Source: Flavobacteriaceae bacterium TMED81 (lineage in GTDB: Bacteria > Bacteroidota > Bacteroidia > Flavobacteriales > Flavobacteriaceae). From it: a DNA stretch of 36,454 nt. This document shows, one piece after another, positions 23,786-33,400 of this stretch. Position 1 is the stretch's first letter. Each line of letters starts with the position of its first letter. The stretch covers positions 33,092 through 69,545 of the forward strand of contig NHEI02000031.1 of assembly GCA_002171575.2 (NCBI GenBank). Direction: 5' to 3'. The position numbers and the translations under genes were made by a program. Under the pieces are notes generated by a model. It did no database searches and had not been told where the DNA came from. It saw nothing but the letters and a program-made list of their open reading frames with translations.

Positions 23786-25213
23786 ATGCAGCAAACCTCT
23801 GAATCTGTTTGGAAAAAATGCTTGAGCTTCGTTGAGGATAATATTGACACTCAAGCTTTCAAAACATGGTTTAACCCTATCGTTCCTGTCAAACTGAAAG
23901 ACAACGCCCTCAACATCGAGGTTCCCAGTAAGTTCTTTTACGAGTGGATTGAAGAGCATTACATCAAAATCCTTAAAACCGCTCTTCACAAAGAGCTGGG
24001 TGATGATGCCCGCTTGGTATACATAATACGGATGGAGAATACGTATGGGAGTAAGTTGCCTTTTACGCAAAAAATTCCGAGTAGCAGTCGTACAGGGATT
24101 CACCCGCAAAACATTGAGGCGCCAAGTCAAGGGCAAACATCGGAACTCAAAAACCCGTTTATCATTCCAGGAATCCGAAACCTTAAAATTGAATCCCAAT
24201 TAAACGCAAACTATAACTTTGACAACTTTTTGGAAGGTGACTCCAACCGGCTTGCTCGCTCTGCAGGTATTGCTGTAGCGAATCGTCCTGGTGGGACTTC
24301 ATTTAATCCACTTCTCATTTTTGGAGGAGTTGGACTTGGTAAAACTCACCTCGCACATGCGATCGGAGTTCAAGTCAAAGAAAATTATCCTGAAAAAACT
24401 GTACTCTATATTTCAGCTGAAAAATTTACGCAGCAATACATTGATGCCATAAAGAAAAACAATAGAAATGACTTCATTCACTTCTACCAACTAATCGATG
24501 TATTAATCATTGATGACGTACAGTTTTTATCAGGAAAGTCTGGAACGCAAGATGTCTTCTTTCACATTTTCAATCATTTGCACCAAAACGGAAAACAAGT
24601 CATACTCACTTCCGATAAAGCACCTGTTGACATGCAAGACATTGAGCAGCGATTACTCTCTCGTTTCAAGTGGGGACTTTCGGCAGAGCTTCAGAAGCCC
24701 AACTATGAGACGCGTGTTTCGATTTTGAAAAACAAACTATATAGAGATGGTGTTGAACTTTCAGACGAAATTATATCTTATGTTGCCAAGTCAGTCAAAA
24801 CAAATATTCGTGAGCTTGAAGGAGCCATTATTTCGTTAATCGCTCAATCGTCTTTCAACAAACTTGAAGTGACTCCTGAGCTTGCCAAACGAGTAGTTGA
24901 GAAATTTGTGAGAAACACCAAACGTGAAATTTCTATAGACTATATTCAGAAGGTGGTTTCAGATTATTTCCAAATGGATGTGACTACACTACAGTCCAAA
25001 ACCCGGAAACGCCATATCGTTCAAGCGCGTCAATTGGCGATGTTTTTTGCAAAAAAGCTCACCAAAGCATCCCTTGCAAATATCGGACAGCAAATTGGAC
25101 ATCGGGATCACGCCACTGTTCTCCACGCGTGTAAAACGGTAGATAACCTCGCCTTTACCGATAAGCAATTCCGTAAGTACGTAGAAGACCTGACGAAGAA
25201 ATTCTCAAGCTAA
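23786..25213 (+). CDS. dnaA: Chromosomal replication initiator protein DnaA
   Basis: ATPase that opens oriC and recruits helicase. It has 475 residues. Domain I (1-80) is followed by a short variable linker (about 85-135) and the AAA+ domain, with Walker A Gly-Gly-Val-Gly-Leu-Gly-Lys-Thr at 180-187, Walker B Asp243-Asp244 and an Arg-finger region. The C-terminal DNA-binding domain has the signature Gly-His-Arg-Asp-His-Ala-Thr-Val near residue 443. It is followed after 5 nt by the phosphatase gene, suggesting a three-gene transcript. Confidence 0.97.
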   Translation: MQQTSESVWKKCLSFVEDNIDTQAFKTWFNPIVPVKLKDNALNIEVPSKFFYEWIEEHYIKILKTALHKELGDDARLVYIIRMENTYGSKLPFTQKIPSSSRTGIHPQNIEAPSQGQTSELKNPFIIPGIRNLKIESQLNANYNFDNFLEGDSNRLARSAGIAVANRPGGTSFNPLLIFGGVGLGKTHLAHAIGVQVKENYPEKTVLYISAEKFTQQYIDAIKKNNRNDFIHFYQLIDVLIIDDVQFLSGKSGTQDVFFHIFNHLHQNGKQVILTSDKAPVDMQDIEQRLLSRFKWGLSAELQKPNYETRVSILKNKLYRDGVELSDEIISYVAKSVKTNIRELEGAIISLIAQSSFNKLEVTPELAKRVVEKFVRNTKREISIDYIQKVVSDYFQMDVTTLQSKTRKRHIVQARQLAMFFAKKLTKASLANIGQQIGHRDHATVLHACKTVDNLAFTDKQFRKYVEDLTKKFSS

Positions 25214-25218
25214 ATTTC

Positions 25219-25677
25219 ATGTCCAAGCGAATCCTTATGGTCTGCTTGGGTAACATATGTCGTTCCCCACTGGCTCATGGAATTATGACTGAAACATTAC
25301 CAAACTCTTTTGTCGATTCGGCTGGCACAGGCTCATACCATGTTGGTAGCCCACCCGACCCCAGATCCATTCAAGTTGCACAAGACAATGGGATTGACAT
25401 AAGCCATCAAAGTGCGCGTCAGTTTCAGCCCAATGACTTTACCAAATTTGATCATATCTTTGTGATGGATCGGCAGAACTACAGAGACGTGATTGCAAAA
25501 GCAAAGCACCAAGATGACATTGACAAAGTTGAACTACTCTGTGTAGCTGCTGGCTTGGGAATGCGTCCTGTACCCGATCCATACTACGGAGGTAATGAGG
25601 GGTTCCAGAACGTTTTTGATCTTGTAAAAACGGCATGTCATCGCATTGCAGAACAATGGAAAGAAGACCATGAATAA
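25219..25677 (+). CDS. Low molecular weight protein-tyrosine-phosphatase
   Basis: Cytosolic phosphatase of 152 residues. The active-site P-loop Cys9-x5-Arg15 (Cys-Leu-Gly-Asn-Ile-Cys-Arg-Ser) follows strand 1, and the general acid Asp120 is in Val-Pro-Asp-Pro-Tyr-Tyr-Gly. The targets are unknown; in other bacteria such enzymes often act on tyrosine kinases of polysaccharide export, but none is nearby. It lies 5 nt after dnaA and overlaps the next gene by 8 nt; this order is recurrent in Flavobacteriia. Confidence 0.93.
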   Translation: MSKRILMVCLGNICRSPLAHGIMTETLPNSFVDSAGTGSYHVGSPPDPRSIQVAQDNGIDISHQSARQFQPNDFTKFDHIFVMDRQNYRDVIAKAKHQDDIDKVELLCVAAGLGMRPVPDPYYGGNEGFQNVFDLVKTACHRIAEQWKEDHE

Positions 25678-26392
25678 AGTCATTGGTAAATTGTTTCTAA
25701 TTCCGAATACACTTGGTGATATTTCGCCGCAAGATGTAATGTCACATTCCATTCGTGATGCCATACATACGACCCAACATTTTGTTTTTGAAAAAGAAAA
25801 AATTGGTCGTGCGTATATCAAGCGATGGTGTCCTGAAAAATCTCAGAACAAAATCGATGTACAAATCTTAAACAAACACACATCTCAACAAGAATTGTTG
25901 CAGATGCTTAGTCCGTGTTTGTCTGGTCATAACATGGCTCTTATTACGGATGCTGGTTGTCCAGGAATAGCTGATCCCGGGGCTGACTTGGTGCTTCTTG
26001 CACATCAATCCAAAGTCCATGTTCAACCGTTAGTAGGGCCCTCCTCAATTCTTCTGGCGCTGATGGGTTCTGGGCTTAATGGCCAACAATTTGCATTCAA
26101 TGGATATCTTCCGATTGACAAACAGACATGTAAACAAGCCATCAAAAATTTTGAACGAATCTCATCGAAAAACAACCAAACCCAGATTTTTATAGAAACG
26201 CCGTATCGAAACAGCCGTTGTTTTGAATTGTTGATCAACCATTTATCCCAAAACACCCTACTCAGTGTCGCCTGTGATTTAAGCCTACCAACAGAGTTCA
26301 TACAGACAAAAACCGTTAAAGATTGGAAAACAAACCAACTCGACCTTCAAAAACGACCAAGTATTTTTTTGTTTTTACAACCTAGCGCATAA
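25670..26392 (+). CDS. SAM-dependent methyltransferase, tetrapyrrole methylase/RsmI-like family
   Basis: 240-residue protein of the tetrapyrrole-methylase fold, related to RsmI, the 2'-O-methyltransferase of C1402 in 16S rRNA. Evidence is the N-terminal Lys-Leu-Phe-Leu-Ile-Pro-Asn-Thr-Leu-Gly, the Ile-Thr-Asp-Ala-Gly-Cys-Pro-Gly-Ile-Ala-Asp-Pro-Gly loop near residue 95, and the Gly-Pro-Ser-Ser-Ile motif. The N-terminus and C-terminus differ from classical RsmI, so the target RNA or molecule is uncertain. ATG at 25670 overlaps the phosphatase by 8 nt; a longer frame from 25646 is less likely. It is convergent with mltG (11-nt overlap). Confidence 0.88.
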   Translation: MNKVIGKLFLIPNTLGDISPQDVMSHSIRDAIHTTQHFVFEKEKIGRAYIKRWCPEKSQNKIDVQILNKHTSQQELLQMLSPCLSGHNMALITDAGCPGIADPGADLVLLAHQSKVHVQPLVGPSSILLALMGSGLNGQQFAFNGYLPIDKQTCKQAIKNFERISSKNNQTQIFIETPYRNSRCFELLINHLSQNTLLSVACDLSLPTEFIQTKTVKDWKTNQLDLQKRPSIFLFLQPSA

Positions 26393-27416
26393 TCCGATTA
26401 TCATTTAACCAGCGTACATACACTTTTCGGTTAGCGAGGTGCTCGTTGTAGGTACTCGCAAATAAATGGTAGCCTGGATTTTTGGGATCAACAACAAAAA
26501 AGAGGTAGTCGTGGGATTCGGGACTTAACACAGCATCAACCGAACTAATATCTGGCATGGTGATTGGCCCAGGAGGTAATCCGCGATATTTATAGGAGTT
26601 ATAAGCCGATTTGATTTCCAAATCTTTATACAAGACTCTTCGAACTACCAAGTCAAAATCATTGGCTTGACGTTTCATCGCATAGACTACTGTTGGGTCA
26701 GCTTGCAGCTTCATTCCTCTGCGTAAACGGTTGAGATAAACCCCTGCTACACGAGGACGTTCATCCACTTTTCGTGATTCTTCATTCACAATAGCCGCTA
26801 GCGTAATCACTTCAGCTCGACTCATGTTAAGTCGTTTCCGTTTTGACTCTCTGCTCTCATTCCAAAACAAATCATTTTCCCTTTTCATGCGCTGACAAAA
26901 TTCAGCAGCAGAAATATTCCAATACATTTCATAAGAATTTGGCAAGAACAAACTCAACAATTCTTCTCGGTTTAAGTTTACCGAATCCATAAAATACGGA
27001 CTCTCTATTTCCTTGATTAAAGACAAACTGTCCAATTGCAATTGTTCTGCAACACGACCGGCAAGATGCGCAATGGTTTGCTGGTTGTTAAACACAACTT
27101 GTATAGGTGTGTTTACAGAACGTAAGGCATTGATGATTTGCTGATTGCCCATACTGGGTTTCAGTACAAAGTGTCCAATACGAGGGGTGTCAAACCGCTT
27201 GGCTTTTGCAGCCAATGAAAACGTAATTGTACTTCTTAAATGAGGCTCCAATATCTCTTTTAATGTTGCAAATGATGTGCCAGTAGGGACAAAAATCGAT
27301 TGACTCGTATCAGCAACTTTTGTATTGGGAAAATAAAAAACGGTCAATAGTGAGATAAAGATGATTCCAGTACCAATCAGCGCAAATCGGATAGAACGTT
27401 TTATGGATTGTAGCAT
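26382..27416 (-). CDS. mltG: Endolytic murein transglycosylase MltG
   Basis: Inner-membrane lytic transglycosylase that cleaves nascent glycan strands and may set their length. It has 344 residues: a short cytoplasmic tail, one membrane segment (about 12-30), a LysM-like part, and the YceG domain. The catalytic Glu is in Ala-Ala-Ile-Val-Asn-Glu-Glu-Ser (213, possibly 212), followed by Tyr-Leu-Asn-Arg-Leu-Arg-Arg-Gly-Met-Lys-Leu-Gln-Ala-Asp-Pro-Thr, the family hallmark. It begins 3 nt after the dapF stop, so it is cotranscribed with dapF. Confidence 0.94.
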   Translation of the reverse strand: MLQSIKRSIRFALIGTGIIFISLLTVFYFPNTKVADTSQSIFVPTGTSFATLKEILEPHLRSTITFSLAAKAKRFDTPRIGHFVLKPSMGNQQIINALRSVNTPIQVVFNNQQTIAHLAGRVAEQLQLDSLSLIKEIESPYFMDSVNLNREELLSLFLPNSYEMYWNISAAEFCQRMKRENDLFWNESRESKRKRLNMSRAEVITLAAIVNEESRKVDERPRVAGVYLNRLRRGMKLQADPTVVYAMKRQANDFDLVVRRVLYKDLEIKSAYNSYKYRGLPPGPITMPDISSVDAVLSPESHDYLFFVVDPKNPGYHLFASTYNEHLANRKVYVRWLNDNRIMR

Positions 27417-27419
27417 TGA

Positions 27420-28199
27420 CTAAAGCTCTAGTGTTCCTGAAAAAACAAGTTCTGTGGGACCAGTCAAAACAATGTCTGAAAACCCTTTACCACTAGGGGT
27501 AAAAGACACGGTCAGATCACCGCCAAGCGTGTGAACTTCAATATTATTATTTGTGACTTTGCCCGTAGAAAACGCTGCCAAAGCAGCCGCAGTAACTCCA
27601 GTACCGCAGGATAAGGTTTCATTTTCAACTCCTCTTTCGAATGTACGTACCTGAATTTCCCTAGCTTCTCCAACCTCTACAAAGTTTACATTCGTCCCTT
27701 CTACACCATAGGTATCGTTATGGGCAATCAATGTACCTTGTGTAAGTACATCTAGATTCTTGGTGTCTTTGACAAACTCAATATGATGAGGAGAACCTGT
27801 ATCCAAAAAAGTATGAGTAGGATGCGTCTGTACATGATCGACATCTCGCATAGAAAGCGAAACAATGTTTCCGCTGATCGTGGCATCATGCAGCCCGTCA
27901 AAAGCGGCAAAGTTTGTTTGTTTATCAATAATCCCTAAATGCTTCGCAAAAGCAACGACACACCTTCCCCCATTTCCACAAAACGAACCAAGCTGACCAT
28001 CCGCATTAAAATAATGCATCACAAAATCGGCTGTATTGTGATTTTGGAGTACGATAACCCCATCAGCACCAACTCCAAAACGTCGGTCACATATAGCAGC
28101 AATACGCTGTTGATCTTCCAATGGAAATTCACCCATGCGATTGTCAATCATCACAAAATCGTTTCCAGTGCCTTGATATTTAAAAAACGGAATATTCAC
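27420..28199 (-). CDS. dapF: Diaminopimelate epimerase
   Basis: Converts LL- to meso-diaminopimelate for lysine and peptidoglycan synthesis. With the GTG start at 28199 it has 259 residues and the N-terminus Asn-Ile-Pro-Phe-Phe-Lys-Tyr-Gln-Gly-Thr-Gly-Asn-Asp-Phe, the usual form. Catalytic cysteines are C74 (Ser-Phe-Cys-Gly-Asn-Gly) and C198 (Leu-Ser-Cys-Gly-Thr-Gly). An ATG at 28226 would add nine residues and a start at 28268 would add 23, neither with family support. A -7-like box stands 5 nt before the GTG. It is divergent from the protease gene and leads into mltG. Confidence 0.92.
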   Translation of the reverse strand: MNIPFFKYQGTGNDFVMIDNRMGEFPLEDQQRIAAICDRRFGVGADGVIVLQNHNTADFVMHYFNADGQLGSFCGNGGRCVVAFAKHLGIIDKQTNFAAFDGLHDATISGNIVSLSMRDVDHVQTHPTHTFLDTGSPHHIEFVKDTKNLDVLTQGTLIAHNDTYGVEGTNVNFVEVGEAREIQVRTFERGVENETLSCGTGVTAAALAAFSTGKVTNNNIEVHTLGGDLTVSFTPSGKGFSDIVLTGPTELVFSGTLEL

Positions 28200-28203
28200 A
28201 GTG

Positions 28204-28211
28204 TAAATATA
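28204..28211 (-). promoter_or_regulatory. -7-like box before dapF
   Basis: Minus-strand TATATTTA, one base from TAnnTTTG, ends 5 nt before the GTG at 28199. No TTG lies at the usual distance upstream. The placement fits the recurrent short spacing seen at trmD, bamD and xerD and supports the GTG start. Confidence 0.3.
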
Positions 28212-28282
28212 TCGCTTAATTTTCATGGATAAAAAGGATGTTAAAAGGAAGTTAAAAAATGAAAACATGGCACGATATCTGC

Positions 28283-28290
28283 TAATTTTG
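28283..28290 (+). promoter_or_regulatory. -7 box of the DegQ-like gene
   Basis: TAATTTTG exactly matches TAnnTTTG and its last G is 18 nt before the ATG at 28308. No TTG is found at the -33 position, so it may need an activator or another sigma factor. Confidence 0.4.
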
Positions 28291-28307
28291 TTAAAAAAAT
28301 AATCGTT

Positions 28308-29696
28308 ATGTCTTCTCTACTTCGTCATTTTTTTATTTCAATATGTGCCGCAGGAATACTGATCGGTGCATATCATTTTGCATTCTCGACAAAAGAAATC
28401 ATTGTTACCCAACAAGCAACGCCTATGGTGCAAACGAACTATGAAACACCAATAGTGGTTCGTGATTCTGCAGAAAATACAGATTTCACAGTGGCTGTCG
28501 ATCGCACCATTGACGCAGTCGTTCACATTACAAATACGGGCAAAAGCAGTTCACAATCCTATAGTTTATGGGATCTCTTTTACAGTTCGCCAAAAAACTA
28601 TCCCCGCATCGGGATGGGGTCTGGAGTCATTGTTTCACCTGATGGGTACTTGATCACCAACAATCACGTGATTGAAGATGCAGACCAAATCGAAGTCACA
28701 ACCAATGACAACCGTGTGTTTTCTGCTGACTTGATTGGAACAGACCCAAGCTCAGATATTGCGGTGCTTAAAATTATCGGAAATGACCCATTTCCATATG
28801 TGCGCTTTGCCGACTCTGACCAAACCAGAATTGGTGAGTGGGTACTTGCGGTTGGCAATCCATTCAATTTAAACTCGACGGTTACTGCTGGAATCATCAG
28901 TGCAAAGGCACGTGATTTGAATCCATATGATGCAACAAATCAGTCCTTTATACAAACCGATGCTGCTGTAAACTCTGGAAATAGCGGTGGTGCTTTGGTC
29001 AACACAAATGGCGATTTAATCGGAATCAATACGGCGATTACAAGTAATGGAATGGGGACATTTATTGGGTATTCCTTTGCCGTTCCAAGTAACATTGCGC
29101 GTAAAGTTTATGAGGACATTATTGAATATGGAGGTGTACAAAAGGCACTCCTTGGCGTCAGTGGCAATGGACTCAATGATCGGATTTCAAAAGAGTATAA
29201 TCTCGACATAACCGAAGGGTTTTATATCGCTTCTGTAGAAGAAGGTATGGGTGCCAAGGAAGCTGGACTGCAAGCAGAGGACATTATTATTGGGGTGGAC
29301 GATACCAAAGTCAGCTCGTTTGCAGATATGACCGGCTATCTCAACAGCAAACGCCCTGGCGATAAAGTCAAAGTCACTTATTTACGGGTTGGAGACACCA
29401 TGAAAACCGTGGTTACGCTTAAGCCAAATCCGTTTTTCGATTACTTTGGAATGCGCTTGAAAAACCTTACAGCTGACGAAGCTGATCGTTTTGGCGTAAA
29501 GAAAGGTGTAAAAATCGCTAGTAATCGAAACGAACGTTTACGCAGACGGGGTATCGGTCAGGGTATTTTGATACAATCAATCAATGGTACAGCGATTGAG
29601 TCGACTGATGATTTGAAAAAAATTGAGGAAAACGAAATTTATGAAATCGAATTCATGAATCAAGACCAAGAACCTTTTCGATTCTTTTTTGATTGA
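28308..29696 (+). CDS. Trypsin-like serine protease, DegP/DegQ (HtrA) family
   Basis: Periplasmic quality-control protease and chaperone. Its 462 residues begin with a membrane or signal segment (about 8-26). The protease domain carries the triad His120 (Thr-Asn-Asn-His-Val), Asp150 (Ser-Ser-Asp-Ile-Ala-Val) and Ser226 (Gly-Asn-Ser-Gly-Gly). One PDZ domain (about 275-365) is clear, and a degenerate second one occupies the C-terminus (about 375-462), which ends Phe-Arg-Phe-Phe-Phe-Asp. It is the first gene after the dapF divergent promoter region. A weak 5-bp hairpin follows its stop. Confidence 0.93.
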   Translation: MSSLLRHFFISICAAGILIGAYHFAFSTKEIIVTQQATPMVQTNYETPIVVRDSAENTDFTVAVDRTIDAVVHITNTGKSSSQSYSLWDLFYSSPKNYPRIGMGSGVIVSPDGYLITNNHVIEDADQIEVTTNDNRVFSADLIGTDPSSDIAVLKIIGNDPFPYVRFADSDQTRIGEWVLAVGNPFNLNSTVTAGIISAKARDLNPYDATNQSFIQTDAAVNSGNSGGALVNTNGDLIGINTAITSNGMGTFIGYSFAVPSNIARKVYEDIIEYGGVQKALLGVSGNGLNDRISKEYNLDITEGFYIASVEEGMGAKEAGLQAEDIIIGVDDTKVSSFADMTGYLNSKRPGDKVKVTYLRVGDTMKTVVTLKPNPFFDYFGMRLKNLTADEADRFGVKKGVKIASNRNERLRRRGIGQGILIQSINGTAIESTDDLKKIEENEIYEIEFMNQDQEPFRFFFD

Positions 29697-29736
29697 TAGA
29701 AATCAGTTTTAAACAATCTTTTGCTTATCTAAATTT

Positions 29737-29764
29737 TTGATGTCGCTTTAAAATACCATCTTTG
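29737..29764 (+). promoter_or_regulatory. Promoter of trmD
   Basis: TTG at 29737-29739 is followed after 17 nt by CATCTTTG at 29757-29764, one base from TAnnTTTG. The last G is only 5 nt before the trmD ATG, so the mRNA would start at or next to the start codon. Confidence 0.5.
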
Positions 29765-29768
29765 CTGT

Positions 29769-30440
29769 ATGCGTATCGATATACTTTCCGTCGTTCCAGA
29801 GCTTCTTAGAAGCCCGTTTGAAGCCTCGATTCTCAAACGGGCACAAGATGTCAAATGTGTAGAAATCCATCTCCACAATATTCGAGATTATTCTGCTAAC
29901 AAATACAAACAGGTTGATGACTATCCATATGGCGGGGGTGCTGGTATGGTTTTGATGATTGAACCCATTGCCAAATGCATTGAAGCTTTACAGAGTCAAC
30001 GTGAATACGATGCCATAGTGTATATGACCCCAGACGGTCAACAACTCAATCAAAAAATTGCCAATCGCTGTTCACTTTTTAACAATATGATTGTTCTGTG
30101 TGGGCACTACAAAGGCGTTGACCAACGTGTGAGAGACCTATTCGTGACTGACGAAATTTCTATTGGGGATTACGTGCTTTCGGGTGGAGAACTCGCTGCT
30201 GCTGTCTTTTGTGATGCCATCATCCGACTCATTCCGGGAGTACTTGGAAACGAAACCTCTGCTTTGACCGATTCTTTTCAAGACAATCTTCTTGCCCCAC
30301 CGATTTATACACGACCTGCTGACTACAATGGACATAAAGTTCCCAACATACTCAGATCTGGAAATACGCCAAAAGTAGAACAATGGAGAGAACAACAAGC
30401 TGTCGAACGGACAAAAAAATTACGTCCAGATTTATCCTAA
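29769..30440 (+). CDS. trmD: tRNA (guanine-N1)-methyltransferase TrmD
   Basis: Makes m1G37 in tRNAs that read CNN codons and so prevents +1 frameshifting. Its 223 residues form a trefoil-knot (SPOUT) domain plus a C-terminal tRNA-binding part. Visible are Tyr-Gly-Gly-Gly-Ala-Gly-Met-Val near residue 55, Tyr-Met-Thr-Pro-Asp-Gly near 83, and the SAM knot Ile-Gly-Asp-Tyr-Val-Leu-Ser-Gly-Gly-Glu near 132-141. In many bacteria the next gene is rplS; here it is a large secreted protein gene 5 nt later. Confidence 0.96.
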   Translation: MRIDILSVVPELLRSPFEASILKRAQDVKCVEIHLHNIRDYSANKYKQVDDYPYGGGAGMVLMIEPIAKCIEALQSQREYDAIVYMTPDGQQLNQKIANRCSLFNNMIVLCGHYKGVDQRVRDLFVTDEISIGDYVLSGGELAAAVFCDAIIRLIPGVLGNETSALTDSFQDNLLAPPIYTRPADYNGHKVPNILRSGNTPKVEQWREQQAVERTKKLRPDLS

Positions 30441-30445
30441 AGCAT

Positions 30446-33400
30446 ATGGACAAGATTATTACATTTTATTTTAAATTTTTATTTACTATAATTCCCATTT
30501 TAAGTTTCGGACAAGTCATTAGCCCAACCAATCCGTATACCAAAAACTTTGTGAGTACAACAATGGGGTCTTCAGGACTTGTTCGACAATCAGCACAACA
30601 ACAAGCACCAAAATTATCGGATATTGAAAGTGCTTTTGACGCATATTGGCAAGGGAAAGATTACACGGTAAAAGGGAGTGGATATAAGCCCTTTAAGCGC
30701 TGGGCACACCACTGGCAAGACTATTTGCAGGAAGATGGCACGATTGCTCCTCCAACCATTTTATGGCAAGCATGGGAAAGAAAACTAGAGGGAGAATCAC
30801 AACAAGATCCATTTGGAGTTCCTGATGAAAATACCATTAACTGGTCTAATCTAGGCCCCGCAGTAGTAACCAACTCTTCGGTTTCTATTAGCGGACAAGG
30901 TCGTGTAAACACTATTACTAAAGATCCTAGTAACGATCAAACGCTTTATGTTGGTGCACCCGCAGGGGGGATTTGGAAATCAACGGATGATGGCGTGAAC
31001 TGGACTCCCCTATCCGATAACCTACCACAGATTGGGGTTTCAGGAATTGCAATCGACCCCACAGATAACAACATCATCTATATCGCAACTGGTGATGACG
31101 ATGCAGGTGACTCCTACAGTGTTGGGGTTATGAAAAGTATAGATGGTGGGCAAACATGGAACCCCACAGGCCTCTCCTATCTTTGGTATAATGGAAAAGG
31201 TACAAGTGAAATTTTTATTGATCCCACCAATAGCAATCATATATGGGTTGCCTCAACCGATGGGTTACAAAAGTCTGAGGACGGAGGCCTTACTTGGGAA
31301 ATCAAACAAGACGGAAATATCGTTGACTTTAGACTCCATCCCAACTATTCAGATACCTCTATAATCTATGCGGTTGGGTACAAAAACAATAATTCAAAAT
31401 TTTATCGCTCTACAGATAAAGGGGAAACTTTTTCTGAAATTTCAAGCATACCCTCCAATGCTAATCGAATTGTGGTAGAAACGACTCCTGCAGCAGTTGA
31501 CAATGTTTATGTACTGACCGCTTACGATAACGGCGATGGCACCTATAAAGGAGAAAATTCTTTTCAAGGTGTTTATGTATCTAATGATGAAGGTCTAAAC
31601 TTTACAAAAACCGCTGAAACTGATGATATTTTTACGAGTGCTCAGTCATGGTATGATATGGCACTGACTGTTTCTGACTCCGATCCAGATGTCCTCTTTG
31701 TGGGTGTATTAGATATATGGAAATCAACTGACGGAGGTGATGATTTTACACAAATCAATGCTTGGAATCAACGTACCAATGCCTTTACCCATGCTGATAT
31801 TCACTTTCTACGCTATTTCGACGGAGTTTTGTATGCGGGAACTGACGGAGGTGTTTATCGCTCAGCTGATGATGGGGTCAATTTTGAGGATCTCAGCAAT
31901 ACGCTTTCTATCGCTCAAATCTACACCGTGTCGACTTCGCGTCCTGATTCTTCAAAACTTGCTGGTGGTTTGCAAGATTGTGGCGGCTTTGCATTATCGG
32001 GATCTAACTGGAACAGTTATCACGGTGGAGATGGTATGGGGACTGCCGTTGATCCATTTGAAGAAAATACTTATTATGGAATGACACAATACGGGGGGAG
32101 TTTAACCCGCACCACCACTGGTGGAGATGGTGGATGGTCAAACAATGAATTCATTGCCTCTGGTCCTGTAAAAGGGGAATGGGTTACTCCTTTAGAGTTT
32201 GCGAAAAGTGGTGATCTTTATGCTGGATATGACCAATTGTACGTGTTGAACGGAGGACTTTGGAAACAATTGTCTAATCACGACTTCGGTCATAATCTCA
32301 AACTGTTAACAATCGATCCAATCAACATAAATAACATCTATGTAGCGACAGAATACAATGTGTATAAAAGCACAGATGGAGGCATCACATTTACAAATAT
32401 CTTGCAAACAGATAATTATGTTCAAGATATTGAAATTCATAAAACAAACAATAATCAAGTTTGGGTGCTTAGCTCTGCAACAGTCTATTCATCAGCAGAC
32501 CAAGGGCAAAACTTTACTTCAGAAAGCACTGGTCTAGAATCAGCGCGGACGATAAGTCATCAACAATACAGCCCAGATGACTCACTTTACCTAGGGACAA
32601 TCCTTGGGGTGTACTACACCGATAAAGAAGTCAATGGCTGGCATTCAATATCTGGTAGTTTACCAAATGTTAAAGTTTCGGACATGGAAATCAATCCCTA
32701 CGACAACATTTTAACTGTCTCTACTTACGGAAGAGGGATTTGGCAAACCCCTATTCCTGCAGTAACTCGCCCGAGTTATGACCTAGATTTGGTTCGAATC
32801 AACTCAGGGCTTGGCTCAGATTTCCGATGTGAAAATGATTTTCAACTGAGTTTTGATGTGTATAATAATGGAACCTCATCATTATCAACTTTTTCAAGTG
32901 AAACAATTCTAAATGGTCAGTCCCAAGGGGTAGAAAATTGGACAGGAAATCTGGCACCTGGTCAGAAGATGACGATTACCCCTAGTCTTCAACAATCCAT
33001 AAATTTTGGCGATAATTCGCTATCCATTAGCTTATCTAATCCGAGTGAAACGCTAGTAATTAACAATGTCGGCACTGTAAACTTCAAACTTCTTGACCCG
33101 CCTAATTCGTATGGTCAAGCAAATACAACCTATTTGTTTGAAAGCAATGAAGATGACTGGTTAATCGTAGGAGATCCCGTTTGGGAAAAGGGTATTCCCA
33201 CTGGCGCGTCTCTCAATCAAGTGAATTCAGGAACCACTGCCTATGCAACAAATTTGGATGGAAATTACCCTGATAAATCCTCTTCAAGCTTGGTGTCACC
33301 ATGTTATGACTTAAGCCAATTGGAAAGTGGTAATATTCGTTTCTTTATGGGTTATGAGCTAGAAACTTATTATGACTTTATCTACTTGCAGTATTCAACT

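Noticed and set aside
23771..24199. 142-codon minus-strand frame opposite the dnaA start
   Set aside because: It is antisense to the conserved DnaA N-terminus. The composition looks like a complement shadow.
26389..26401. Dyad ATAATC-C-GATTAT at the end of mltG
   Set aside because: The centre is too tight for a stable hairpin and it lies in coding sequence. One such dyad is expected by chance in a window of this size.
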